From: MAG-120531 sp041163765
GTDB lineage: Bacteria; Bacteroidota; Bacteroidia; Flavobacteriales; Flavobacteriaceae
NCBI GenBank assembly: GCA_041163765.1
Contig: JBEAQS010000031.1
Coordinates: 1-23,745 of the forward strand
Length of the DNA: 23,745 bases
Direction of reading: 5' to 3'
A program made the position numbers and the translations under genes. Position 1 is the first letter of the stretch. Every line of letters starts with the position of its first letter. Below are positions 8,693 to 16,586 of the stretch, piece by piece. Under the pieces are notes generated by a model. The model saw only the letters and a program-made list of their open reading frames with translations, did no database searches and was not told the DNA's origin.

Positions 8693-9379
8693 ATGACTAC
8701 GAACTATACCCATAAATCCTGGAATGAAATAAAGACCAATGACTCTTGGGCTCTGTTTAAAATCATGGGTGAATTTGTTAACGGGTTTGAAAAAATGAGC
8801 CAAATAGGTCCTTGTGTGTCTATTTTTGGTTCAGCCCGCACCAAACCAGATCATCCAGATTATGCCTTGGCGACCGAAATTGCCAAAAAGCTAGTACAAA
8901 ATGGTTTCGGGGTGATTTCTGGCGGTGGTCCAGGGATTATGGAAGCAGCCAACAAAGGTGCCTTTGACATGAAAGGAACCTCAGTAGGTCTCAATATAGA
9001 ATTGCCTTTTGAACAACATTCAAATCCATACATCAACGAGGATAAATCGCTAAATTTTGATTATTTCTTCGTGCGTAAGGTGATGTTTGTCAAGTATTCG
9101 CAGGGATTTGTGGTAATGCCTGGTGGATTTGGCACTTTGGATGAGCTGTTTGAAGCTATCACCTTAATACAAACCAATAAAATTGAGTGTTTCCCCATCA
9201 TCTTGGTGGGTACCTCCTTTTGGCAAGGACTGATTGATTGGATAAAAACTGTTTTGATAGAACGAGGAATGATTTCTCCTAAGGATATTCATCTGCTTCA
9301 ATTGGCGGATACGCCAGAACAAGTGGGGGAAATCATTGAAAAATTCTATACAGAAAATCATTTGAGCCCAAATTTCTAA
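8693..9379 (+). CDS. LOG-family protein (TIGR00730-type nucleotide 5'-monophosphate nucleosidase)
   Basis: 228 residues with a Rossmann-like fold. The LOG signature motifs are present: SGGGPGIMEAAN (76-87) and PGGFGTLDE (143-151), the latter with the catalytic Glu151. Characterised members release the base from cytokinin riboside 5'-monophosphates or from AMP and other nucleotides. In a bacterium like this, nucleotide turnover is more plausible than hormone making. The ~40-residue N-terminal extension before CVSIFGSART is seen in the longer bacterial LOG form. It begins 3 bp after uvrA. Its stop forms TAATG with a possible start of the next gene, so the three genes are probably co-transcribed. 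Why it sits with uvrA is not evident. Confidence 0.88.
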   Translation: MTTNYTHKSWNEIKTNDSWALFKIMGEFVNGFEKMSQIGPCVSIFGSARTKPDHPDYALATEIAKKLVQNGFGVISGGGPGIMEAANKGAFDMKGTSVGLNIELPFEQHSNPYINEDKSLNFDYFFVRKVMFVKYSQGFVVMPGGFGTLDELFEAITLIQTNKIECFPIILVGTSFWQGLIDWIKTVLIERGMISPKDIHLLQLADTPEQVGEIIEKFYTENHLSPNF

Positions 9380-9402
9380 TGCATTTTCCCAGCTCATTTC
9401 AC

Positions 9403-12210
9403 ATGATAAAATCGGTAGTATTCCTTTGGGTGACTGCTACGTTATGGGGCTATGGACAACATATTATTGATATTAAAGCGGAGTTAGATGATTCCTCAAA
9501 GTCGCTGAACCTACGACAGACCATTCAGTATAAAAATCAGAGCAATGACACGCTGACGCAAATTGCCTTGGTGGATTGGATTCATCCGTATGTATCCAAA
9601 AAATCACCCTTGGCCCGTCGGTTTGCTGAATCATTTAAAAAAAATCTTCACTTGGCTACGGACCGTGAAAGAGGCGGCACACAGATAAACCAAGTGCTTA
9701 ATGATCGTTTTAATTCCCTTTCTTGGCACAGAGATACTTTGGTTGATGTAGTGTTGGTGGATTTGGATAAACCGTTATACCCAGGAGAAAACACCTCTGT
9801 ATTCCTGAATTACAAAGTGTATCTTCCCCACAATAAATTCACCTCAATGGGGTATGATCCTCAAGGAGACTACCGGTTGACCGATTGGTATTTAACTCCG
9901 GCATTTAGGGATAAATCAACGTGGATTGCCTACCCGAACCTAGCCATTGATCGACCTACCCTTCCTTTTTCAACCATTCATCTATCGCTTAAACTTCCTG
10001 AAAATTTACATGTTTCTTCCAATGCTCCCTGGAGAATCTCCCTTGGAACGCATCAAGTACAGGAGGTTGATTTTAATCTAGCCTGGGGGAAGTCTATAGA
10101 GGTAGTGATCACCAAAGAACAACAATGTAGCCTAATAACAGATCATGGCGCCCTGCAATGGGAATCAGATTTTTTTCTCCCAACAGCCCCATGGCAAGAT
10201 GATTCCGCCCGCAGAGTAGGTGCCTTTATTATAGAATCATTGGGTGTGCCTAGCACAGGCAAGATATGGGTAACTAAGGACCAATATCAATCAGATCCAC
10301 TCAGGGGGCCCAACGAATTGCCAAGTGTCATTCAACCCTATTCTCCAGCTTTTGTATGGGAATTACAACTCCTTAAAACCAGTGTAAAAAATCTGATAAC
10401 GCAAGAATTTAGTTGGAATGAGCGCCATGATTACTGGTTTGTCGATGGGTTGGTGCACTATTTAATGATGCGCTATGTGGCAGTGCATTATCCAGATCAA
10501 AAATTGTTGGGCAAATTCTCCAATATTTGGGGTATACGCGGCTATCGTGTGGCGCAAATGCATTTCAACGATCAATACGAGCTGCTTTATCAGGTTGGTG
10601 CCCGAAAGAATCTAGATCAACCATTACTGACCCCTAAAAATCAATTATTGCGCTATAATTTGACCCTAGGACAGCCTTATAAGGCCGGGAGAGCTATTTA
10701 CGGATTATCTCACTATGTCGGTGAGCGCGCCTTCGAGAAAAACATTACAGATTGGTTTAAAAGTCAAAAGGGAACCTATGTCTCTACACCCATGTTGTCT
10801 GATTGGATGCAAAGCCAGTCTATACTACCCACCCAATGGTTTTTTGATGGCTTAAGTTCTGATAAGGACCTAGATTTCAAGTTTCGAAGACCCGATAAGC
10901 CATCGGTTGATACGTTGGAACTACATGTGATTAATCGATCGGAAACTTCAGCACCAGTGCTTGTGGAGGGGTATAAAGACAACAAAAAAACAGCTGAATG
11001 GTGGACTCCTCCATTTGCTGGGCAATTCGATACGATAGTTGCTAAATCCGAAGCCGATCAATGGGTGGTTAATCCCAGATCAACTTTATCCGAGATCAAT
11101 GAACGCAATAACTGGATGCGGGTAAATCCGACTATTTTTGGCAATAAACCACTCTCATTTAGGTTTTTAAAGGACGTAGAAAACCCTGATGTTCATCAGT
11201 TTTTTTATGTACCTATAGCCCAGTTTAATGCCTATGATGGTTTATCACCTGGGCTGCGTCTACACAATGACCCACTTCTTTATCGCCCATTTACCTTTGA
11301 TATTGCGCCCTCCTATGGCTTAAAAAGCAAGTCCTATGTGGGGTATGGACTGATGAAGTACACCCAGTACTACGATCGCTCTTCACTGTATTCAACCAGC
11401 CTTCAAGTTTTGGCCTCGAGTTATCATTTTGATGATGACTTTAGGTATTCAACCGTAACTCCTTCATTTCAAGTTATTTGGCGACCTGAAGATCTTCGTT
11501 CAAATCAGAGAACATATGTGTCTATGCGGTATGTGGACGTGGTGCAATCCAATGAGTTATCTGCCTTGGAGACCAACCCAAATTATCAAGTAACTAATCT
11601 GAAAATTGGGCAAAGAAATCCAGGAATTGTCGACTATTTCTCTTGGGAGCTCGATAACCAATACGCTTCAAACTTCCTAAAAACAACTTTTGAAGTTGAA
11701 TTGAGAAAGCTGTATGACAACAATTCGCAATTTAATATCCGATTCTTTACCGGGGCGTTTTGGCGCAATAACACATCGGATGATTATTTCAGTTTCGCAC
11801 TTGATCGCCCTACCGATTATTTATTTGAATACGATTATCTAGGTAGGTCTGAAGATACAGGACTATTCAGCCAACAATTTGTTATGGCTGATGGTGGATT
11901 TAAGTCTAAATTGTCAGAACCCTATGCCAATCAATGGATGACTACTGTCAATACGAGTGTGAATATTTGGAGGTGGGCGGAATTCTATATGGATGCTGGA
12001 TTTGTCAAAAATAAAGGATACCAAGCCCGCATGGTGCATGATTCAGGGATTAGGCTCAATTTGGTTACTGATTACCTCGAGTTTTACTTTCCCTTGTACT
12101 CTAGCAATGGATGGGAAGTTACTGGATCGTCTTATGCGGAAAAAATCAGATTTGTGGTAGCCCTTAACCCGAGGACATTAAGCGGATTATTTCAGCGGAA
12201 CTTCTTTTGA
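9403..12210 (+). CDS. M1-peptidase-like outer-membrane protein with degenerate zinc site and C-terminal beta-barrel
   Basis: 935 residues from the ATG at 9403. An upstream ATG at 9379, overlapping the LOG stop as TAATG, would add eight residues, but the inner start gives a clean signal peptide cleaved before Gln19. Residues ~20-240 resemble the beta-sandwich of M1 (gluzincin) aminopeptidases. In the catalytic region, NERHDYWFVDGL matches the NERxxxWxDEG stretch of Bacteroidota M1 proteins. The zinc motif HExxH-X18-E aligns without gaps to KTSVK (325-329) and Asp348, so both His and both Glu are replaced and peptidase activity is very unlikely. An Ig-like segment follows. The last ~350 residues are rich in alternating aromatic strands and end in Phe, as outer-membrane barrels do. 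The frame is intact over 2.8 kb, so it is a pseudoenzyme rather than a pseudogene. Confidence 0.75.
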   Translation: MIKSVVFLWVTATLWGYGQHIIDIKAELDDSSKSLNLRQTIQYKNQSNDTLTQIALVDWIHPYVSKKSPLARRFAESFKKNLHLATDRERGGTQINQVLNDRFNSLSWHRDTLVDVVLVDLDKPLYPGENTSVFLNYKVYLPHNKFTSMGYDPQGDYRLTDWYLTPAFRDKSTWIAYPNLAIDRPTLPFSTIHLSLKLPENLHVSSNAPWRISLGTHQVQEVDFNLAWGKSIEVVITKEQQCSLITDHGALQWESDFFLPTAPWQDDSARRVGAFIIESLGVPSTGKIWVTKDQYQSDPLRGPNELPSVIQPYSPAFVWELQLLKTSVKNLITQEFSWNERHDYWFVDGLVHYLMMRYVAVHYPDQKLLGKFSNIWGIRGYRVAQMHFNDQYELLYQVGARKNLDQPLLTPKNQLLRYNLTLGQPYKAGRAIYGLSHYVGERAFEKNITDWFKSQKGTYVSTPMLSDWMQSQSILPTQWFFDGLSSDKDLDFKFRRPDKPSVDTLELHVINRSETSAPVLVEGYKDNKKTAEWWTPPFAGQFDTIVAKSEADQWVVNPRSTLSEINERNNWMRVNPTIFGNKPLSFRFLKDVENPDVHQFFYVPIAQFNAYDGLSPGLRLHNDPLLYRPFTFDIAPSYGLKSKSYVGYGLMKYTQYYDRSSLYSTSLQVLASSYHFDDDFRYSTVTPSFQVIWRPEDLRSNQRTYVSMRYVDVVQSNELSALETNPNYQVTNLKIGQRNPGIVDYFSWELDNQYASNFLKTTFEVELRKLYDNNSQFNIRFFTGAFWRNNTSDDYFSFALDRPTDYLFEYDYLGRSEDTGLFSQQFVMADGGFKSKLSEPYANQWMTTVNTSVNIWRWAEFYMDAGFVKNKGYQARMVHDSGIRLNLVTDYLEFYFPLYSSNGWEVTGSSYAEKIRFVVALNPRTLSGLFQRNFF

Positions 12211-12235
12211 TGCTCGTTAGGTTTACCGTTCCAAC

Positions 12236-12266
12236 TTGCCGGTTCTCGTGAAAATTGATACTTTTG
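12236..12266 (+). promoter_or_regulatory. Predicted promoter of the E1 alpha/beta gene
   Basis: A TTG at 12236-12238 and TACTTTTG at 12259-12266 are separated by 20 nt. This is a full match to the Bacteroidota -33/-7 arrangement TTG-N17-23-TAnnTTTG. The -7 ends 19 bases before the ATG at 12286. It separates the E1 gene from the uvrA cluster and is the best-matching promoter in the window. Confidence 0.65.
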
Positions 12267-12285
12267 TTAAAACTGCCTTTTTCAC

Positions 12286-14697
12286 ATGAAGCAACAGCCA
12301 GAGACGAATACATCCATTTCGTTCGAAGACTTCAAACAGCAAATGCTGAATGATTTTCGCACAGCAACCATCAGCCGTGCATGTAGCTTAGAAGGACGAA
12401 AAGAGGTACTCACAGGAAAAGGTAAATTTGGCATTTTCGGAGACGGTAAAGAACTCCCTCAATTGGCGATGGCTAGAAGTTTCAGGCCGGGTGATTTCCG
12501 TTCTGGTTATTACAGAGATCAAACACTCATGATGGCCTTAGGCTTATACAGTCCGTTAGATTTTTTTCATGGACTATACGCCACCACCGATATAGAAAAA
12601 GAACCCATGAGTGCGGGAAGGCAGATGGGGGGGCATTTTGTCACTCAAAGCGTCGATGAGTTTGGCCAATGGAAAAACTTGATGAACCAGCCTAATTCCA
12701 GTTCAGATATTTCTCCTACGGCAGCACAAATGCCTCGTTTATTGGGGTTAGCGCAAGCGTCAAAGGTGTACCGATCCTTAGGTCTCAAAGGAGTGGATAA
12801 ATTCACCGATTCCGGAAATGAAATAGCTTGGGGTACTATAGGAAATGCTTCTACCAGCGAGGGGTTGTTTTTTGAAACGATCAATGCAGCAGGGGTACTT
12901 CAAGTTCCTATGGTAATCAGTGTTTGGGATGATGAATACGGCATATCCGTTCACGCAAAACACCACACAACAAAAAGTTCGATAAGTGCTGTTTTAGAAG
13001 GTTTTCGCAAAACAGAAACGCAAGCGGGATTTGAAATTTTTCAAGTTAAAGGATGGGATTATCCAGCGTTAATTCACGCCTATGAAAATGCGGCTGAATG
13101 GGCTCGAGAACACCATACCCCCGTCTTGATACACGTGATTGAATTAACACAGCCTTTGGGACATTCTACCTCTGGTTCACACGAACGATACAAATCAACC
13201 GAGCGACTTGACTGGGAAAAACAATACGATTGCAACCGAATGTTCCGTCAGTGGATGCTCGATACCGCAATTGCCACAGAGGAAGAGTTGCAAGAAATAG
13301 AACAAAGTGTTCAAAAAGAAGTTAAAGAGGCCAAAAAAGCTGCCTGGTCGGATTTTGTAGCGACTCATAAAGCCCATCAAAAATCGTTGATTGATGTGTT
13401 GCAACCGCTCACCAAAGTTTCTCCCAACCATGTGTTTATCCAAGGAGTCATTAACGAATTAGGCGAGATTAGAGAGCCCATCAAAAAAGACTTGATCAGC
13501 AAGGCCCGACGCACATTACGACTTGTATTGGGGGAAAATCATCCGGAAAAAGAAGCACTTGTCCAGTGGATCAATGATTTTATGGACCTCTACCAACCTA
13601 AGTACAGTGACCATTTATACAGTGAAACCCCGCAAAACGCGACAAAAATTGAAGCCGTTGCTCCGCAATATGCGACTGACGCGCCCTTAGTTGACGGTCG
13701 TGTTGTACTTCGCGACAATTTCGAAGCGATGCTTCAACGCGAGGAAAAATTATTGATTTTTGGTGAGGATGCTGGTTTTATCGGAGATGTGAATCAAGGG
13801 TTAGAAGGATTGCAAGAGCGATTTGGCGAGATTCGTGTCGCTGACACAGGTATTAGAGAAGCGACCATCATCGGTCAAGGGATTGGATTATCGCTCAGAG
13901 GATTAAGGCCCATTGCTGAGATCCAATACTTAGATTACATGCTTTATGCCATTCAAACACTAAGCGATGATTTAGCGAGTTTGTTGTACAGGACCTACGG
14001 TAGACAAAAAGCCCCACTGATTATACGCACCAGAGGTCACCGCTTGGAAGGTATTTGGCATTCGGGTTCCCCTATGGGCGGATTGATTCATTTTTTAAGG
14101 GGTATGTATATCCTATCGCCCAGAAACATGACGGTAGCCGCAGGTATGTACAATACCTTATTGGCCTCGGATGAGCCAGCTATTGTTATTGAAAGTTTGA
14201 ATGGATATCGATTAAAAGAACCATTGCCTCAGAATCTAGGAGCTTTTAGAGTGGCTATTGGTCGTGTGGAAGTATTGACCGAAGGAGCTGATATTACCGT
14301 GGTCTCTTATGGTTCTACACTTCGTTTAGTACAAGAAGCTGTAACTGCTCTATCCGCATACGGCATTGAGGTTGAGTTGATTGACGCACAAACCTTGTTG
14401 CCTTTTGATATAGATCATCACGTGTTAAAAAGCGTGCAGAAAACAAACCGTCTTTTAGTGGTGGATGAAGATGTACCTGGAGGATGTTCCGCCTATTTAA
14501 TGCAAGAGATTATAGAAAAGCAGGGGGCGTATGCTTATTTAGACAGTGCCCCCAAAACACTCACAGCGAAAGCACATCGCCCAGCCTATGCCACCGATGG
14601 GGATTATTTCTCCAAACCCAATGAAGAAGATATATTTGAGTCGGTTTATGAAATGATGCACGAGTCGAATCCTGATAAATTTCCAAAACTCAAATAA
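12286..14697 (+). CDS. 2-oxoacid dehydrogenase E1 component, fused alpha and beta subunits
   Basis: 803 residues combining E1-alpha (about 20-350) and E1-beta (about 465-790: pyrimidine-binding domain starting near GEDAG, then a transketolase C-terminal domain with VVSYGSTL). The enzyme decarboxylates a 2-oxoacid with thiamine diphosphate and passes the acyl group to a lipoyl E2. Bacteroidota fusions of this layout are usually annotated as branched-chain 2-oxoacid or pyruvate-type E1, and the substrate cannot be fixed here. The thiamine-binding motif is unusual. The Asp of the GDG part is Asn187 (IGNASTSEG), and the Asn pair of the NN part is Asp215-Asp216 (WDDEYGIS). No E2 or E3 gene is nearby. 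It has its own promoter and no evident terminator before doxX. Confidence 0.9.
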   Translation: MKQQPETNTSISFEDFKQQMLNDFRTATISRACSLEGRKEVLTGKGKFGIFGDGKELPQLAMARSFRPGDFRSGYYRDQTLMMALGLYSPLDFFHGLYATTDIEKEPMSAGRQMGGHFVTQSVDEFGQWKNLMNQPNSSSDISPTAAQMPRLLGLAQASKVYRSLGLKGVDKFTDSGNEIAWGTIGNASTSEGLFFETINAAGVLQVPMVISVWDDEYGISVHAKHHTTKSSISAVLEGFRKTETQAGFEIFQVKGWDYPALIHAYENAAEWAREHHTPVLIHVIELTQPLGHSTSGSHERYKSTERLDWEKQYDCNRMFRQWMLDTAIATEEELQEIEQSVQKEVKEAKKAAWSDFVATHKAHQKSLIDVLQPLTKVSPNHVFIQGVINELGEIREPIKKDLISKARRTLRLVLGENHPEKEALVQWINDFMDLYQPKYSDHLYSETPQNATKIEAVAPQYATDAPLVDGRVVLRDNFEAMLQREEKLLIFGEDAGFIGDVNQGLEGLQERFGEIRVADTGIREATIIGQGIGLSLRGLRPIAEIQYLDYMLYAIQTLSDDLASLLYRTYGRQKAPLIIRTRGHRLEGIWHSGSPMGGLIHFLRGMYILSPRNMTVAAGMYNTLLASDEPAIVIESLNGYRLKEPLPQNLGAFRVAIGRVEVLTEGADITVVSYGSTLRLVQEAVTALSAYGIEVELIDAQTLLPFDIDHHVLKSVQKTNRLLVVDEDVPGGCSAYLMQEIIEKQGAYAYLDSAPKTLTAKAHRPAYATDGDYFSKPNEEDIFESVYEMMHESNPDKFPKLK

Positions 14698-14704
14698 TTT
14701 CTGA

Positions 14705-14712
14705 TACATTTG
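14705..14712 (+). promoter_or_regulatory. Predicted -7 element of the DoxX gene
   Basis: TACATTTG matches TAnnTTTG and ends 16 bases before the ATG at 14729. No TTG lies at the -33 distance, which would fit a promoter needing an activator. Its TTTG is shared with the inverted repeat at 14709-14727. Confidence 0.5.
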
Positions 14713-14727
14713 ACAAAAATTGTCAAA
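14709..14727 (+). promoter_or_regulatory. Perfect inverted repeat, candidate operator of the DoxX gene
   Basis: TTTGACAAAAATTGTCAAA is two 8-base arms (TTTGACAA and TTGTCAAA) around AAA. It covers the 3' half of the -7 element and the predicted start of transcription, and ends one base before the ATG. A repressor bound here would block transcription. Alternatively, the arms could form an RNA hairpin over the initiation region. I do not recognise the regulator. Confidence 0.5.
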
Positions 14728-14728
14728 G

Positions 14729-15106
14729 ATGAACAAGCATGTTGCCCTAAACGTTACTCTGTTGATCTATAGGTCAGGAATATCGCTGATGATGATGACT
14801 CATGGATTTTCGAAGCTATCGCGTTTGTTGGAAGGCCAAGTTTCATTTGCAGATCCACTAGGCATCGGCCAAACAGCCACTCTTTTGTTGGCTATATTGG
14901 CTGAATTTATAGCTCCCATGCTGATTGTTTTAGGTTGGAAAACCAGATATGCCGCCATACCTGTAGTAGGAGTAATGTCTGTGGCAGCATTTATGGTACA
15001 TGCAGCGGATCCATTTGCCCAAAAAGAATTGGCCCTACTCTACTTACTTGCCTTTCTCATGGTGGTATTTGTTGGACCAGGCAAATACTCTTTGGACAAA
15101 AAATAA
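14729..15106 (+). CDS. DoxX-family small membrane protein
   Basis: 125 residues from the ATG at 14729; a TTG at 14720 in the same frame lies inside the palindrome and is rejected. Four hydrophobic segments are visible. The N-terminal stretch LLIYRSGISLMMMTHGFSKL matches DoxX proteins, which carry HGxxKL near the first membrane helix. The family is widespread in inner membranes. Some members are tied to thiol or redox stress or terminal oxidases, but this one has no assigned reaction. Its stop codon is immediately followed by the complement of the holA stop, with no bases between. The operator-like repeat suggests tight regulation of this gene apart from the E1 gene upstream. Confidence 0.82.
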   Translation: MNKHVALNVTLLIYRSGISLMMMTHGFSKLSRLLEGQVSFADPLGIGQTATLLLAILAEFIAPMLIVLGWKTRYAAIPVVGVMSVAAFMVHAADPFAQKELALLYLLAFLMVVFVGPGKYSLDKK

Positions 15107-16108
15107 TTACATCACCTGATACACCAACTCTTTCAACAATTGCTCTTGGTCAAAACCCTGAGTCCCTACCCCCTTCCCTTTTAGGTCCAATAAGCGCAGA
15201 GAGTGAAGCACTGAACTGACTTTTTTCATGGGGTAGTTACGCGCACCTAAGGCTATTTCTCCAACAAAAAAAGGATTAATCCCCAACTGAGCAGCCACTG
15301 TTTTGGGTTGGTGATCATTCAAGCAGTGGTATTGCATGACTTGGGTAAAAAATTGATGAACCATCGATAGAGTAACAACAAACGGATTTTCTTTGGGATT
15401 TTGATAAAAGTATTGGATGATTCGCATCACTTGTTGCGTATTGCGCTCTGCCAATGCTTTTTTTAATTCAAAATTGTTGAACTCTTTGCTGATACCGATA
15501 TATTCCTCAATTAATTGAGGGGTTAATGTACCTCCGGCGGGTAAAACAAGTTTAAGTTTTTCTACTTCTTTGTGGATTTTACCTAAATCTGTCCCTAAAT
15601 AACTGTGCAATAGATGTGTGGTTTGCGGATTGATATGCCAACCGTAGTTTTTGACTAGTTGTTCAATAAATCCAGGTATTTGATTGTCGTACAGGGGATT
15701 GAATGTAGCTACAGCGTCATTTTTTGATAACGCTTTATAAATGGCTTTGCGCTTGTCTAATAACTGATACTTATAGGCAATAATCAATACCGTACTGGGT
15801 TGAGGGTTTTGAACATAGGTGATCAACTGGTCGATAGTTCTCGACAAATGTTGGGCCTCCCGAACAATTACTAGCTGGCGATCACTGCCAAAAGGATATT
15901 GTTTAGCCAGACCAATAATTTGATCCACGGATACCTCTTTTCCGTAAAGTATATGTGTGTTGAATGCACTTTGCGCTTCATTCATGGCATTCTCCTCGAT
16001 GTACGCTACCGCCTGGTCAATTAAGTAGGCTTCAGTACCCATGAGAAAGTACACGGGTTTAGGCCCATTTATGTTGAGATCTTCGCGTATTTTTTTGAGT
16101 TCCTCCAT
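15107..16108 (-). CDS. holA: DNA polymerase III subunit delta
   Basis: 333 residues from the ATG at 16108. The frame extends to a GTG at 16150, which would overlap the divergent gene and add 14 residues unlike the family. HolA features are the N-terminal KPVYFLMGTEAYLIDQAV, the ATPase-like core with RQLVIVREAQHL, and the C-terminal segment FELKKALAERNTQQVMRIIQYF followed by the helical collar domain. Delta opens the sliding clamp within the clamp loader at the replication fork. It lies back to back with the HsdR-N-like gene (20 bp between the ATGs) and ends stop-to-stop with doxX. This holA/HsdR-N neighbourhood is one I associate with Bacteroidota genomes. Confidence 0.92.
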   Translation of the reverse strand: MEELKKIREDLNINGPKPVYFLMGTEAYLIDQAVAYIEENAMNEAQSAFNTHILYGKEVSVDQIIGLAKQYPFGSDRQLVIVREAQHLSRTIDQLITYVQNPQPSTVLIIAYKYQLLDKRKAIYKALSKNDAVATFNPLYDNQIPGFIEQLVKNYGWHINPQTTHLLHSYLGTDLGKIHKEVEKLKLVLPAGGTLTPQLIEEYIGISKEFNNFELKKALAERNTQQVMRIIQYFYQNPKENPFVVTLSMVHQFFTQVMQYHCLNDHQPKTVAAQLGINPFFVGEIALGARNYPMKKVSSVLHSLRLLDLKGKGVGTQGFDQEQLLKELVYQVM

Positions 16109-16128
16109 TAAAATGTTCAAATTTGTGT

Positions 16129-16575
16129 ATGCAGGAGCTAAACTTTCCACCCTACCCCATACGCCTCAAAAATAGCGAAAATAAGCCCTTGATTTGGGAT
16201 CTTATCCGCAAAAAATATGTGGTTTTAACCCCTGAGGAATGGGTCAGACAGCATGTTTTGTACTACCTAACTCGAGAACTAAACTATCCTTTGCTTCACA
16301 TACAAGTTGAACGATCATTCCAGCTTTTTGGAACAACCAAAAGGTTCGATGTGGCGGTGTATGGACTTGATGGAAGCATTAAAATTTTGGTTGAATGCAA
16401 AGCACCTAGCGTCTCCATTAATCAAGATACATTTGATCAAATAGCGCGTTATCAATTGGCGTTACAATCCACTTTTTTGATGGTTACCAATGGTTTGAAT
16501 CACTACTTTTGTGTCCTAAACAAGGAGGACGGCGGTTATCAGTTTTTGCCAGAACTACCTGTTTACGCCTTTTAA
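16129..16575 (+). CDS. Stand-alone HsdR-N-like (PD-(D/E)xK fold) protein
   Basis: 148 residues from the ATG at 16129; a TTG two codons upstream is possible but less likely. It resembles the N-terminal nuclease domain of type I restriction subunit HsdR but has no helicase part, and no hsdM or hsdS is nearby. The fold's catalytic residues are present: Asp74 in KRFDVAVYG and Glu89-x-Lys91 in LVECK. The QxxxY motif typical of HsdR nucleases also appears as Gln104 and Tyr108. It is therefore potentially an active nuclease. Small proteins of this kind beside holA are annotated in many Bacteroidota as type I restriction enzyme R protein N-terminus, without known function. It probably forms an operon with the glycosyltransferase 11 bp downstream. 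Confidence 0.82.
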   Translation: MQELNFPPYPIRLKNSENKPLIWDLIRKKYVVLTPEEWVRQHVLYYLTRELNYPLLHIQVERSFQLFGTTKRFDVAVYGLDGSIKILVECKAPSVSINQDTFDQIARYQLALQSTFLMVTNGLNHYFCVLNKEDGGYQFLPELPVYAF

Positions 16576-16586
16576 CCAAACAGATA

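Noticed and set aside
12627..12633. Run of seven Gs in the E1 gene as a phase-variation tract
   Set aside because: The run is short, encodes conserved residues (QMGGHF), and a housekeeping enzyme is an unlikely phase-variable gene.
14935..15219. Open frame of 94 codons across the doxX/holA junction
   Set aside because: It overlaps both real genes out of frame, shows no family features and would need to run through both stop regions.
16118..16125. CAAATTTG palindrome between holA and the HsdR-N-like gene as a shared divergent promoter
   Set aside because: It matches TAnnTTTG only partly on each strand and ends three bases from one ATG and nine from the other, closer than the other promoters here. 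Too weak to list as a feature.
16129..16575. Possible type I restriction-modification system
   Set aside because: Only an HsdR-N-like domain is present; there is no helicase, methylase or specificity gene within the window.
16509..16586. TTG-started N-terminal extension of the glycosyltransferase
   Set aside because: The 26 added residues do not resemble GT2 proteins and overlap the preceding gene; the GTG at 16587 gives the normal family start.
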